Source of the DNA: Anderseniella sp.
GTDB taxonomy: Bacteria > Pseudomonadota > Alphaproteobacteria > Rhizobiales > Aestuariivirgaceae
Length of the DNA stretch: 64,000 nucleotides
Assembly (NCBI GenBank): GCA_030626025.1
Contig: DAOUPT010000006.1
Span: forward strand, 30,767-94,766
Direction of reading: 5' to 3'
Part shown: piece after piece, positions 34,431 to 43,413 of the stretch
How positions within the stretch are numbered: position 1 is the first letter of the stretch
How the letters are laid out: each line of letters opens with the position of its first letter
Notes under the pieces: model-generated
Database searches by the model: none
Seen by the model: the letters and a program-made list of their open reading frames with translations, nothing else
Told to the model about the DNA's origin: nothing
Translations under genes and position numbers: made by a program

Positions 34431-37400
34431 ATGAAGTTTGCACGGCTGAGATTGTCGGGGTTCAAGTCTTTTGTTGAACCAACCGACCTTGAGATCAAGC
34501 CCGGGCTGACAGGTGTTGTCGGCCCGAACGGCTGTGGCAAATCCAACTTGCTTGAAGCTTTGCGCTGGGTGATGGGCGAAAGCTCTTATAAATCCATGCG
34601 CGCTACCGGCATGGATGACGTGATTTTTTCAGGGACAAAATCCCGGCCTTCGCGCAATACCGCTGAAGTTGTGGTGACGATGGACAATTCTGACCATTCC
34701 GCCCCGCCGATGTATAACGCCGAAGAAACCATCGAAATCAGCCGCCGCATAGAGCGTGAAGCTGGTTCTGCTTATCGTATCAACGGCAAGGATGCCCGGG
34801 CGCGCGATGTGCAATTGCTGTTTGCTGATGCTTCAACCGGTGCCCGCTCACCGGCCCTTGTTCGTCAGGGTCAGATTTCAGAACTGATCAGCGCCAAACC
34901 GCAAAACCGACGCAAAATTCTTGAAGAAGCAGCCGGCATTTCAGGATTGCATACAAGGCGTCATGATGCCGAATTGAAACTGCGGGCCGCTGAAACCAAT
35001 CTTACCCGGCTTGATGATGTAACGGCTCAGCTTGAAACCCAACTCAACAGTTTGAAGCGTCAGGCCCGACAGGCAATCAAGTACAAACAGCTATCATCGG
35101 AAATCCGCAAATTTGAGTCTGCCAGTTTATATGCTGCCTGGCGCGAAGCTTCAAATGTGCTCGAAGCATCAAAATCCGATTTTGATCAAGTGGTTAGACT
35201 GATGGCCGGTTTCACCCGGGCGGTTTCTGAAAAGACCCGCGAGCGGGATGTTGCCGGCGAAAAACTGCCAAAATTGCGCGAAAATGAAACGGTGCGAGTA
35301 GCGGTTTTGCAACGCTTGACTATTGAGCGCGAAGGCCTTGACCGTGAGGAAGAACAGGCTGGTGTTCGCCGTCGTGAGCTAGAAGGTCGCCTTGCCCAGA
35401 TCAATCGGGATTTGTCGCGAGAACGTGACACACTGGGGGATGTGGATGGTGCCATGGAGCGCTTGAACACCGAGCGTGAGAGTTTAAACAATAACCAGTC
35501 TGGCGATAGCAACAGCCGTGCGCAAGCGGCCAAAGCCATGCAGGCCGCTGCTGAAATTTTGGCCACCACGCAAGATGCTGCTGATAAGGCTGGTGCCAGA
35601 CTTTCAGAGATTACCGCGCGCCGCACCAGTTTGGAACGCACCATTGCAGAATTGCAGAATCGGTTTGAGCGTTTAGCGTCTGAAATTTCGCAGGTCCACG
35701 AACGGCGGGAAAAAATTATCTCCGAATCAGGCGGCAAAGAAGACCTGGAGAAACTTGGAGAAGCGGTGGAGAATGCCGTTGGAGAAGCGGAATCTGCAGA
35801 AAATATGGCAAGCTCCGCTGAAAATGATCTCAAAGCAAGCCGCCAGTCAGAATCTGATGCCCGACGTGCCTTTGACGCCGCCCGCTCGATTTCTCAAAAA
35901 CTGACCACCGAAGTACAAACCCTGACCAAATTGCTCAATGTCAACGATGGTGATCTGTGGCCGCCGGTTATTGATGCCCTCAAAGTTGAGCCAGGTTTTG
36001 AAACCGCACTTGGTGCCGCCCTTGGTGATGATATTGATGCCCCGACCGATGAGGCTTCACCGGTGCATTGGCGACAGCTTGATGGGCTGGATGGTGCCGC
36101 CGGTCTGCCAGCGGGATCAACGCCTCTTTCGGACTTCGTTAAAGCGCCCAAAGCATTGCAGCGTCGACTCAGCCATATTGGTGTTGTTGATGCATCTGAT
36201 GGGCCGAATTTGCAAAAACAACTGACTGCTGGCCAGCGACTGGTATCGAAAGACGGCGGCTTGTGGCGTTGGGACGGTTTTTCAGCCGCCGCCGATGCAC
36301 CCACAGCTGCTGCAAAACGACTGGCCGAGCGCAATCGCCTTGGTAGTTTGCAGGAAGAGAGCGAGCAGGCAACGCAAAAATCCAATGAGGCCCGCACATT
36401 TCATGAAGCCACTCGCAGTAAAGTAGAGGCGGCAGTTAAAAACGAGCAGCAAGCCCGTTCGGCATGGCGCACAGCAAACCAGAATGTCGAGCAGGCCCGC
36501 AAGGCGTTAGCCACCCGGGAACGGGCCATGAGCGAACAGCTGCAACAGGCCAGTGCTCTGGAAGAAGCCGGACGCCGGGTTGCCGAGAACAAAGGTGAAG
36601 TCGGCGAGAGTTTGAAAGCCGCACAGGTCGAACTTGGCGAAATTCCTGACGCCAGCGGTCTGGAAGCAGAACTGGCAACATTGCGCGATAAAGTCAACGA
36701 GGGTCGTGCCGCCTATTCTGAGAGCCGCGCTCATCATGACGGGCTTGAGCGCGAAGCCAAAATGCGTACCGACCGTCTAAGAGCCATTGAGGCGGAAACA
36801 AAATCCTGGGCCGGGCGAACCGAGCGGGCCAATGAGCACATTAAAGAACTGACGGTCAGGGCCGAAAAAACCCAGATCGAACTGACCCAACAAGCCGATA
36901 TGCCCAAGGCTTTTGAAGAAAAACGCAAAAAGCTTTTGTCGTCCCTGTCAGAAGCCGAGCGTGATCGCAAAATTTCCGGTGACGAACTGGCAACAGCTGA
37001 AAATGCCTTGCGTGGCGCCGAAGAGGTTTTGCGCACCGCCGAAAGTGAACTGGCCAAAACCCGTGAGCAACACGCCCGGCTTGAAGCCCACACCCAATCA
37101 GCCAGCGAGCGCAAGGCCGAGGCCCGCCAACGCATTGTCGATACCCTTGAGTGCAAGCCTGAGGAAGTCATCGAGCGGGCTGAACTGGATGTCGAAAATC
37201 TGCCTAGCCAACATGAGGTTGATCAAAAACTGACAGCCTTGCGTCACCAGCGCGAGCGTTTGGGCGGGGTTAATTTGCGGGCTGAAACCGAAGCTGTCGA
37301 AGTGGCCGAAAATCTTGATCAACTGGTCACCGAGCGCGATGATGTTATCAGTGCCGTCAACAAATTGCGCCATGGCATTGGCAGCCTCAACAAGGAAGGC

Positions 37401-37886
37401 CGCAAACGTCTGCTTGAAGCCTTTGACCGGGTCAATGAAAACTTCGGCGAATTGTTCGTCAAACTGTTTGATGGTGGCAGGGCGCGGTTGGAATTGATCG
37501 AGTCAGATGACCCGCTTTCGGCCGGACTTGAAATTATCGCCAACCCGCCCGGCAAACGGCCAACGACACTGTCACTGTTGTCAGGCGGCGAGCAGGCGTT
37601 AACAGCAATGGCGCTGATTTTTGCCGTTTTCCTGACCAATCCGTCACCAATTTGCGTGCTTGATGAAGTCGATGCCCCGCTCGATGATCATAACGTCGAG
37701 CGTTTTTGCAATATGCTTGATGCCATGCTGGAAAAATCAGAAACCCGCTTCCTGATCATCACCCACCACGCCCTGACCATGGCCCGCATGAACCGCCTGT
37801 TCGGCGTAACCATGATGGAACGCGGTGTCAGCCAACTTGTATCGGTTGATCTGGAAACCGCAGAACGGTTGCGCGAAGCCAGTTAA
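34431..37886 (+). CDS. smc: Chromosome segregation protein SMC
   Basis: A 1151-residue SMC ATPase. Walker A GPNGCGKSN is at 31-39. Long coiled coils flank a hinge region at about 500-640, with the signature LSGGEQALTAMALIFAVF and Walker B ICVLDEVDAPLDDHNV close to the C-terminus. It organises and segregates the chromosome together with ScpA/ScpB, which are not in the window. The hinge lacks the most common Gly pattern I remember, but I did not align it. The length is normal for alphaproteobacteria. Confidence 0.97.
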   Translation: MKFARLRLSGFKSFVEPTDLEIKPGLTGVVGPNGCGKSNLLEALRWVMGESSYKSMRATGMDDVIFSGTKSRPSRNTAEVVVTMDNSDHSAPPMYNAEETIEISRRIEREAGSAYRINGKDARARDVQLLFADASTGARSPALVRQGQISELISAKPQNRRKILEEAAGISGLHTRRHDAELKLRAAETNLTRLDDVTAQLETQLNSLKRQARQAIKYKQLSSEIRKFESASLYAAWREASNVLEASKSDFDQVVRLMAGFTRAVSEKTRERDVAGEKLPKLRENETVRVAVLQRLTIEREGLDREEEQAGVRRRELEGRLAQINRDLSRERDTLGDVDGAMERLNTERESLNNNQSGDSNSRAQAAKAMQAAAEILATTQDAADKAGARLSEITARRTSLERTIAELQNRFERLASEISQVHERREKIISESGGKEDLEKLGEAVENAVGEAESAENMASSAENDLKASRQSESDARRAFDAARSISQKLTTEVQTLTKLLNVNDGDLWPPVIDALKVEPGFETALGAALGDDIDAPTDEASPVHWRQLDGLDGAAGLPAGSTPLSDFVKAPKALQRRLSHIGVVDASDGPNLQKQLTAGQRLVSKDGGLWRWDGFSAAADAPTAAAKRLAERNRLGSLQEESEQATQKSNEARTFHEATRSKVEAAVKNEQQARSAWRTANQNVEQARKALATRERAMSEQLQQASALEEAGRRVAENKGEVGESLKAAQVELGEIPDASGLEAELATLRDKVNEGRAAYSESRAHHDGLEREAKMRTDRLRAIEAETKSWAGRTERANEHIKELTVRAEKTQIELTQQADMPKAFEEKRKKLLSSLSEAERDRKISGDELATAENALRGAEEVLRTAESELAKTREQHARLEAHTQSASERKAEARQRIVDTLECKPEEVIERAELDVENLPSQHEVDQKLTALRHQRERLGGVNLRAETEAVEVAENLDQLVTERDDVISAVNKLRHGIGSLNKEGRKRLLEAFDRVNENFGELFVKLFDGGRARLELIESDDPLSAGLEIIANPPGKRPTTLSLLSGGEQALTAMALIFAVFLTNPSPICVLDEVDAPLDDHNVERFCNMLDAMLEKSETRFLIITHHALTMARMNRLFGVTMMERGVSQLVSVDLETAERLREAS

Positions 37887-37945
37887 CGAATACCCTCTGC
37901 CATTCGCCATCAATGCCTGACCGGCAAAGGTGTCAAATAAGCGGT

Positions 37946-38479
37946 TCAAGGCGTTGACGAACACACGGCTTTGCCTTTGGTCGTTTTGACAAGTGTGCCA
38001 GTACCTTGTCTAAAGGCACCAGAATATATGTTCAGCTCGTACTCTCCATGGTGGATAACGTGCCCGCTTTCATCATCGCGTTTACCGGTTGACCGGGTTG
38101 TTATTGTAAGGTCTATGGAAAATAGTATTCCAGAAGAATCTTTTTCTTGATGGTAAAGATGAAGATCGACACGTTTGTTCTTGAGCCACTGACCCTTGAT
38201 ATCTTCTGAATATAGGGGAACGATAACCGGTTTGGTATTGGCAAACAGTTGGCCGATACTGATTTTTGAGTGATGTATCGCCAGTGGTATTATCTCATGG
38301 CTGTTTAAAGCTGAATGGCTGGTTATAAGAATAACATCAAACTTGGCGGCATCATCACCGCTCCTGCATATCATGTCGGGAGGTGTCGCATTTGCCGGTG
38401 CGATCATCAACCCTGATAGCAATATCCAAAACGCCAGATGTTTCAACGAGATGCCTTTGTCTAAACCGATGATTCTCAT
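37946..38479 (-). CDS. Exported hypothetical protein
   Basis: A 177-residue protein with a signal peptide ending near residue 32 (ISLKHLAFWILLSGLMIAPA). The mature part is predicted beta-rich and has two Cys (MICRSGDD near the N-terminus, KAVCSSTP at the end) that could form a disulfide. I recognise no family. The start is a plain ATG with a weak ribosome binding site. Confidence 0.6.
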   Translation of the reverse strand: MRIIGLDKGISLKHLAFWILLSGLMIAPANATPPDMICRSGDDAAKFDVILITSHSALNSHEIIPLAIHHSKISIGQLFANTKPVIVPLYSEDIKGQWLKNKRVDLHLYHQEKDSSGILFSIDLTITTRSTGKRDDESGHVIHHGEYELNIYSGAFRQGTGTLVKTTKGKAVCSSTP

Positions 38480-38487
38480 GATGAATT

Positions 38488-38658
38488 TTACAACGCGAGA
38501 ATAACAAATTCCACCTCATTTTTCGGTTGCCGGAGTCTGGTAAGATAACGGAACATCCCCAATTTTTTCCAGTCAGCCAACAAAGTGATTCCTTGCAAAT
38601 CAAACCAGAAATGCAATTGAGCCAGAATTTCATCGGTTTGGGAATCACTTGTGTGCAT
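38488..38658 (-). CDS. Possible short gene or gene remnant
   Basis: A 56-codon frame whose product (SQTDEILAQLHFWFDLQGIT, GMFRYLTRLRQPKNEVEF) reads like real protein, with amphipathic helices and no low complexity. There is no strong ribosome binding site. It could be a small gene or the tail of a decayed one; the reading frame extends upstream to 38805 with much less protein-like sequence. Confidence 0.3.
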   Translation of the reverse strand: MHTSDSQTDEILAQLHFWFDLQGITLLADWKKLGMFRYLTRLRQPKNEVEFVILAL

Positions 38659-38868
38659 CCCGTAGAGTGCAGCTCCCGACCGGCAGGGTTGTGGTGTTGA
38701 ATGACAATGATGGCGGAGAGCTGCCTTCGAGTACATATGCCCAGATGCCGGCCGATATGGCAAAGCGGACATCCAGAATTTACGTAACTTTACAATTTTC
38801 GACACTGTTTGAATTGGTGAAATGTGCCAATTCCGGAAGTCAGGTCAGAGTCACATAATCGATCAAGT

Positions 38869-39315
38869 TTAGCTGGCGCACCTGCCTTCTTCCTCCTTGC
38901 AAGTATTACAGGACTTACAAAAACTGCGGTTCAGACAATGGGTAATGACCAGGGCCGTACCGCCGATCATGGTAAAGACCTTGTCACCAGTCTCGCCCCA
39001 GAAGTGCTCAGCCACAAAGGCAGCGATCAACAGGCAACTCACCCCAAAAGCAGCCAAAAGCAAAATTTTCCGATTGCCGTGCAGGCGATAACCCGGGCGT
39101 ATGGCCATGAAGCTGATGAATATGGCCAGCACGGCCAATGAACGGTCAAGCATTTCATTTTCCAGAAACGTGATCCCGGCAAGTGGTACCGCCATCAGCA
39201 AAATCGGGGTTAGCACGCAATGGGCCACGCAAATGGTTGAAGCGCACATACCAAAACTGTCCAGCAGTCCTGGTTCTTTCCTGCCTGTGATTAATGGGTA
39301 ATGTTGATATTTCAC
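38869..39315 (-). CDS. MerC-domain membrane protein
   Basis: A 148-residue protein with four membrane helices and the MerC pattern. Paired Cys lie in the first helix (FGMCASTICVAHCVLTPILL), and the Cys-rich C-terminus reads CLNRSFCKSCNTC then GRCAS. MerC proteins import mercuric ions in mercury resistance, but stand-alone chromosomal members are of unknown specificity; no merA or merR is present. GGGAGGAT before the GTG start is a strong site. It lies 45 bases after the zinc-ribbon gene, so the two probably form an operon. Confidence 0.8.
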   Translation of the reverse strand: MKYQHYPLITGRKEPGLLDSFGMCASTICVAHCVLTPILLMAVPLAGITFLENEMLDRSLAVLAIFISFMAIRPGYRLHGNRKILLLAAFGVSCLLIAAFVAEHFWGETGDKVFTMIGGTALVITHCLNRSFCKSCNTCKEEEGRCAS

Positions 39316-39360
39316 TTTGTATCCTCCCTTGATTTATTGCCAGTTTTTGCTGTCGTCCAT

Positions 39361-39573
39361 TTAAGGACAGCACCGGCAGCCAGGTCCGCATTGGGGTAAC
39401 GAGTTGATGGCATTCTCGCGACCTTGCGCCATAGCCCCATGAATGGCCGGCGCGGATGGCAAACGCGAGATCTCTCCTCCGCAATTTCCACAATTGGATA
39501 GATTTTCATTTATGCCGTGGAAGGCCTCAATTGAGTTGTCGCAATCGTTGCAGTGATAATTATAGGTTGGCAT
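39361..39573 (-). CDS. FmdB-type zinc ribbon protein with Cys-rich tail
   Basis: A 70-residue protein starting MPTYNYHCNDCDNSIEAFH. The ribbon has CxxC pairs (CNDC, CGNC) as in the FmdB/CxxC_CxxC_SSSS family. The last residues, CGPGCRCCP, add four more Cys, reminiscent of a soft-metal site. The start at 39573 fits the family N-terminus. It lies upstream of, and probably in operon with, the MerC-like gene, pointing to metal handling. Confidence 0.75.
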   Translation of the reverse strand: MPTYNYHCNDCDNSIEAFHGINENLSNCGNCGGEISRLPSAPAIHGAMAQGRENAINSLPQCGPGCRCCP

Positions 39574-39697
39574 GGTCTGGTTTTCCCTTTTGGCGAGAAG
39601 TGACTGGAGTAATTTCGGTTTAAATTGAACCACCCGGGCAGCAAACGCTGCCCCGGCGCCGCGCCGTCGTGTCGAAGACGCGCTTTCAGCACGATGC

Positions 39698-39742
39698 AGG
39701 CCCGAACGTAGTGAGGATATGCCGTGAACGGAATAAAACCAG
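39698..39742 (+). repeat. Dispersed 45-nt intergenic repeat, copy 2
   Basis: The partner of 20972-21016. It lies in the gap between the beta-carbonic-anhydrase-like gene and the zinc-ribbon gene, with CCCCGGCGCC upstream as in copy 1. No gene is visible in 39574-39818. Confidence 0.6.
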
Positions 39743-39818
39743 GGCGATTCAGGCGTAGCCGGAAACCCCTTGATTCCGCTGCGGGTGACTGCCCGTTCTT
39801 TCCCGCAGCGGTACCAGT

Positions 39819-40472
39819 TTAGCTCCAGCGTGGTGGCTGGCTACCTTTCACGCCCATGACAGATGCTGCGTACTGGGTACGTTCACGGCCTTCAGTAGTG
39901 CCGGTGATCGGCGCCCGCAAACGGCGGAATTCGGTTTCCCAGATCCAACCGCTGATGGTGATGTCATCGGGAATAAGCGGGTGCCCCTTGATGTAATCGA
40001 CGGTTTTCAGGCACGTTTCATCAACGTCATCCATCATGCCGATCCACTTGGCAAATGAGCCGCTTTCAAGGGTCAGTTCCGGGTTCGATGGATCCATCGG
40101 CACGTTGTCGACATCAATGCCCTTGGCACGCAAAGCCGCTTCAAGATCATTGCCATTGGCCGAAAGCATTCCGCAACCGGTGTGCTGCAAGACAATGATT
40201 TCGGTGGTGCCAAAGAAGTTGATCGTCAGCATCGCTGAACGGATTGCATCATCGGTTACAATCCCGCCGGCGTTGCGGAACAAGTGCGCGTCACCGCCGC
40301 CAACAGGTGTATCGGCGCGGATACCAAGAGCTTCATCTACCGGAAGCCGCTCGTCCATGCAGGCCAAAACCCAAAGGTGACCTTCGTTTGGACCATCGGC
40401 ACCATATTGACGACGTATTTCCCATTTGGTTGTTTCTTCAATGCGTTTTTCGAGTCTCGATTTTATTGTCAT
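39819..40472 (-). CDS. Beta-carbonic-anhydrase family protein
   Basis: A 217-residue protein with the beta-CA zinc ligands: C38-x-D40-x-R42 in ACMDERLPVDEALG, and H97-x2-C100 in LQHTGCGM. HLFRNAGGIVTDDAIRS lies between. The family also includes COS and CS2 hydrolases, which look alike at this level, so CO2 hydration is not certain. The ATG at 40472 follows GGAGGAT. Upstream on the same strand is a consensus sigma-54 promoter, unusual for a housekeeping carbonic anhydrase, and a divergent sigma-54 activator lies beyond it. Together these suggest inducible use on a specific substrate or condition. Confidence 0.85.
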   Translation of the reverse strand: MTIKSRLEKRIEETTKWEIRRQYGADGPNEGHLWVLACMDERLPVDEALGIRADTPVGGGDAHLFRNAGGIVTDDAIRSAMLTINFFGTTEIIVLQHTGCGMLSANGNDLEAALRAKGIDVDNVPMDPSNPELTLESGSFAKWIGMMDDVDETCLKTVDYIKGHPLIPDDITISGWIWETEFRRLRAPITGTTEGRERTQYAASVMGVKGSQPPRWS

Positions 40473-40524
40473 TCGAAATCCTCCCTTTGCTGAACGCGTT
40501 TTTATTGAGCAGTGCACTTTTAAT

Positions 40525-40540
40525 TGCAACTTCCGTGCCA
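40525..40540 (-). promoter_or_regulatory. Sigma-54 (-24/-12) promoter of the beta-CA gene
   Basis: On the minus strand the site reads TGGCACGGAAGTTGCA, an exact match to TGGCACG-N4-TTGCA. The GG and GC elements have the required spacing, and it lies about 50 bases upstream of the start codon. Confidence 0.85.
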
Positions 40541-40643
40541 AAGTAATAAGCAAATAATATCAATGGGTTAGAATGTTTTTGGTGGGATGTTTTTATTCAT
40601 AGCTTTGGCCCGAAAAATCCGCTGCCAGCCAGTCAAACGATTG

Positions 40644-40770
40644 AATTGTCGGATGCAATTGCCCTCTATTGGTTACTTTTCACACTGTGAAGCTTTACTT
40701 CTCATAAAAATTTGCAGGAGCCGGCTGTGCCTGCCCGGATACCTATAAATTTGTCAGCAGCGCAAATTTA
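40644..40770. promoter_or_regulatory. Candidate enhancer (UAS) region for the sigma-54 activator
   Basis: It contains a perfect 8-bp inverted repeat TAAATTTG-N9-CAAATTTA (40746-40770) and a similar shorter one, AATTG-N7-CAATT (40644-40660). They are about 100-230 bp upstream of the -24/-12 site, a normal enhancer distance. CACACTGTG lies between them. Confidence 0.45.
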
Positions 40771-40929
40771 CCCTACTATCTTGCGAATTGGCCCGTCTTG
40801 CTGTGCGTGAAAGACAAGTGTCCTCAAGTCTCGCAATCGTTCTGGCGTGGTTATCAGGGAAAACATGCCCACATGGAGCGCTTTAATCTCTTTTAATGAG
40901 ATACGGTATTGGGTTGAGGGAGGTTTGTG

Positions 40930-42585
40930 ATGTTAAAGGACTGTTTTGCAAAACTGACGCCGGAAGCATTCTTGCAGGCTTTCGTCATCCAGAGCTCGGA
41001 AATCGGACATAACCTGGGCTGCAACCACTGCAACCAGCAAGGCAGCTACATTGAACAACTGGGACTGGGTGCCAGCGGGTTTTTCGAAGCTGCATACCGC
41101 AAAAATCTCGAACTCGATAAAGAATTGGATCCCGCGACTTATGCCGATCTCATTATCACGCTGAAAAATAAAATCGGTGGTAATTTTGCCCGGATGTCCA
41201 GCGAGAAAGGTATGGTACGGGTACGCAGTTCAAGGTGCCCGTTTGGGGATTCGGTTAAGCAGGCGCCTGAATTGTGCCAGATGACCTCAAGTGTATTTGG
41301 CGGTATCGCGGCGCGAAATTTTGGCTACGCTAAAGTAATTCTCGACAAGCGCATTGCCCTGGGACACGATTGTTGCGAGGTGCGGATTTTCCTTGATCGT
41401 GAAAAGGGAAAGGACTTTGCCGGAGACGAATACCACAAGGAACAGGGCGTCATCCGTAGTGCGGCCACTGACTCTGAAATTTCAGCCCGTATCGAAGAGC
41501 GCATGTACAAGGTCTGGTGTGACACGGTGCGGGCAAAATCCAACCGCGAACACCGACGTCCGCTGCTTGTGGCCAAATCTGATGCCATGTGCAAGGCATT
41601 GGGGGTTGTGGATGTCGTCGGGCCGACGCTGGCCAGTGTATTGATCACCGGAGAAACCGGCGTTGGCAAGGAAGTCATCGCCCGCGCCGTACACGCCATG
41701 AGTGATCGCCATAACAAGAAGTTCGTTGCCGTCAATTGCGGCGCGATCCCTGAAAACCTGATTGAAAGCGCTTTGTTTGGACATGAGCGTGGCGCCTTTA
41801 CCGGGGCACACCATGTGCATCACGGGCTGTTCGAGCAGGCTGAACGAAGCACCTTGTTGCTCGATGAAATTGACTCATTGCCATTGAATGCACAGGTGCG
41901 GCTGCTGCGTGTGCTGCAAGAAGGGGAGTTCAATCGGGTCGGAGGCGAGAACACCCTCAAGGCTGATGTGCGTATTATTGCTGCTGCAAGCGAGCCAATT
42001 GCCGGCCTGGTGGAAAAGGGTAGCTTCCGTGAAGACCTGTATTACCGGTTAAATGTGGTACCGATCTATTTGCCGCCATTGCGCGACCGGCCCGACGACA
42101 TCCCCGAGCTGGTCGATCATTTCCTGAAACGGTTGTCAGTAAAATATGGAAAGACCCTGCGCGGTATCGGCAGTGGTCCCATGGCCCAGATACTGGCCCA
42201 TGATTGGCCTGGAAATGTGCGTGAATTGGAAAATGTGCTCGAACGATCAATGCTGTTTTGCACCGCCCAGGTGCTGGATGTGTTGCTGATGAGTGAAACG
42301 GGCAGGGATACCTGGCCGCTGGCAGAAAACGCAGAAATCAATATCGCAGGCGAGCCAGCCAAGGCAGGCCTGTTTTTAAAGGATGCAAAAAAGAAAGCTG
42401 CGGCCAGGATTGAGGAACAAATTCTGCGCGAAAATCTGAAACGCTTTCGCGGCAACATTACCGCAGTAGCCCGAAATCTGCACCTTACCCGAAGATCGAT
42501 CCACCAAAAGGTTAGGGCCCACAGTATTAACCCGTCACCCTATCGCAAGAAAGCAGAGACATCCAGTTCTACGACAAGATCATAG
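40930..42585 (+). CDS. Sigma-54-dependent transcriptional activator with Cys-rich N-terminal sensor domain
   Basis: A 551-residue enhancer-binding protein. The N-terminal sensor (about 1-170) has Cys at 31, 34, 103, 116, 148 and 149, with the segments CPFGDSVKQAPELCQMTS and LGHDCCEVRIFL. This pattern resembles the methanogen-output-type (MetOD1) domain and could bind a metal, cluster or small ligand. The AAA+ domain has Walker A GETGVGKE at 241-248, GAFTGA at 288-293 and LLLDEID. A Fis-type helix-turn-helix (NITAVARNLHLTRRSIHQKV) ends the protein. GAGGGAGG precedes the ATG. It is divergent from the beta-CA gene, whose promoter is sigma-54 type, so that gene is the probable target. Confidence 0.88.
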   Translation: MLKDCFAKLTPEAFLQAFVIQSSEIGHNLGCNHCNQQGSYIEQLGLGASGFFEAAYRKNLELDKELDPATYADLIITLKNKIGGNFARMSSEKGMVRVRSSRCPFGDSVKQAPELCQMTSSVFGGIAARNFGYAKVILDKRIALGHDCCEVRIFLDREKGKDFAGDEYHKEQGVIRSAATDSEISARIEERMYKVWCDTVRAKSNREHRRPLLVAKSDAMCKALGVVDVVGPTLASVLITGETGVGKEVIARAVHAMSDRHNKKFVAVNCGAIPENLIESALFGHERGAFTGAHHVHHGLFEQAERSTLLLDEIDSLPLNAQVRLLRVLQEGEFNRVGGENTLKADVRIIAAASEPIAGLVEKGSFREDLYYRLNVVPIYLPPLRDRPDDIPELVDHFLKRLSVKYGKTLRGIGSGPMAQILAHDWPGNVRELENVLERSMLFCTAQVLDVLLMSETGRDTWPLAENAEINIAGEPAKAGLFLKDAKKKAAARIEEQILRENLKRFRGNITAVARNLHLTRRSIHQKVRAHSINPSPYRKKAETSSSTTRS

Positions 42586-42982
42586 CAAGGGCTGTATGCC
42601 CGCTTAGCCGCCGGTAGCGGTTTTGGCAACTTTAATTGAACACGACACCTTTGGGTCAACATCTTCAGAACAATCATGGATAGTTGATGGCAGTTTTAGA
42701 ATGGCACGCTGCCGGTAAGTATCCATTGCAAACAAAAGTGGCCGTTCTGGGCTCTGGTGGCTCCGTGTAAAAATCTGAAATTATCCATGCCGGCCACGAT
42801 GTGGGCGCGGCAAAATGGCTTAAATGGGTTTGAATTAATTAAAGACAATAAAAACAACATCTTAGAGATGTGAATGGCGGGTTGACATCGTTGTCGCAGA
42901 CTTTTAGTTTGCGACCGGCTTTAGGCGCTGTTTTAGAGTCTCGTACAAGACGGAATTTGGCGAAAGAAGTAAAGGCAATTCC
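42586..42982 (+). promoter_or_regulatory. Gap before the ATP synthase operon, with probable atp promoter
   Basis: No convincing gene lies in these 397 bases; a 27-codon frame at 42687-42770 is the only candidate. Near the 3' end TTGACA (42882-42887), a 17-bp spacer and TAGTTT (42905-42910) form a plausible promoter for atpI. The inverted repeat GTCGCA/TGCGAC overlaps it. Confidence 0.45.
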
Positions 42983-43339
42983 ATGGGTGATCGTAAATCG
43001 TCTAAGGAACTTAGCGACTTTGAAAAACGACTGAATGACACGAAAAAATCCATTGAGGACCGTGACAAACAGGGGTTTAATCAGGGAGCAGCCTATTCTT
43101 TCGGGTTTCGACTGGTAACCGATCTGGTTGTCGGTGTTTTATCAGGGGTCGGCATTGGCTGGTTACTTGATTATTGGCTTGGAACGGCGCCGTGGTTTTT
43201 ATTGATTTTCATGCCGCTTGGCATGGTCGCAGGGATTTTGAACGTTATTCGGGCTGCAAAATCGGTTGAAGCGCAGAGACATTTGGAAAAAACTGATGCA
43301 ACAGGCATTCCAAGTGTTCCCTTTGACGACGATGAGTAG
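42983..43339 (+). CDS. atpI: F0F1 ATP synthase accessory protein AtpI
   Basis: A 118-residue protein with a polar N-terminus and two membrane helices (LVVGVLSGVGIGWLLDYWLG and FLLIFMPLGMVAGILNVI), the AtpI/MgtH hairpin. It is the first gene of the F0 operon and assists c-ring assembly or magnesium supply. AAGG lies eight bases before the ATG. Confidence 0.92.
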   Translation: MGDRKSSKELSDFEKRLNDTKKSIEDRDKQGFNQGAAYSFGFRLVTDLVVGVLSGVGIGWLLDYWLGTAPWFLLIFMPLGMVAGILNVIRAAKSVEAQRHLEKTDATGIPSVPFDDDE

Positions 43340-43413
43340 TATGAAGGCGGGAAAATAAGTGGCATTCGGCGCGAATGTTGCTTGTGAACAGATTTTTGAA
43401 GAGGGATTTTCAG

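Noticed and set aside
35186..37171. Several 100-215-codon minus-strand frames
   Set aside because: All are antisense to smc, with Ser/Arg/Ala-rich low-complexity products expected from the complement of coiled-coil coding sequence.
40746..40810. Possible sigma-54 promoter for the activator gene itself (TGGCCCGTCTTGC)
   Set aside because: The GG-to-GC spacing is not the required 10 bases, unlike the exact site facing the beta-CA gene.
42687..42770. 27-codon plus-strand frame before the ATP synthase operon
   Set aside because: Its product is too short to judge, lacks a good ribosome binding site and matches no family I know.
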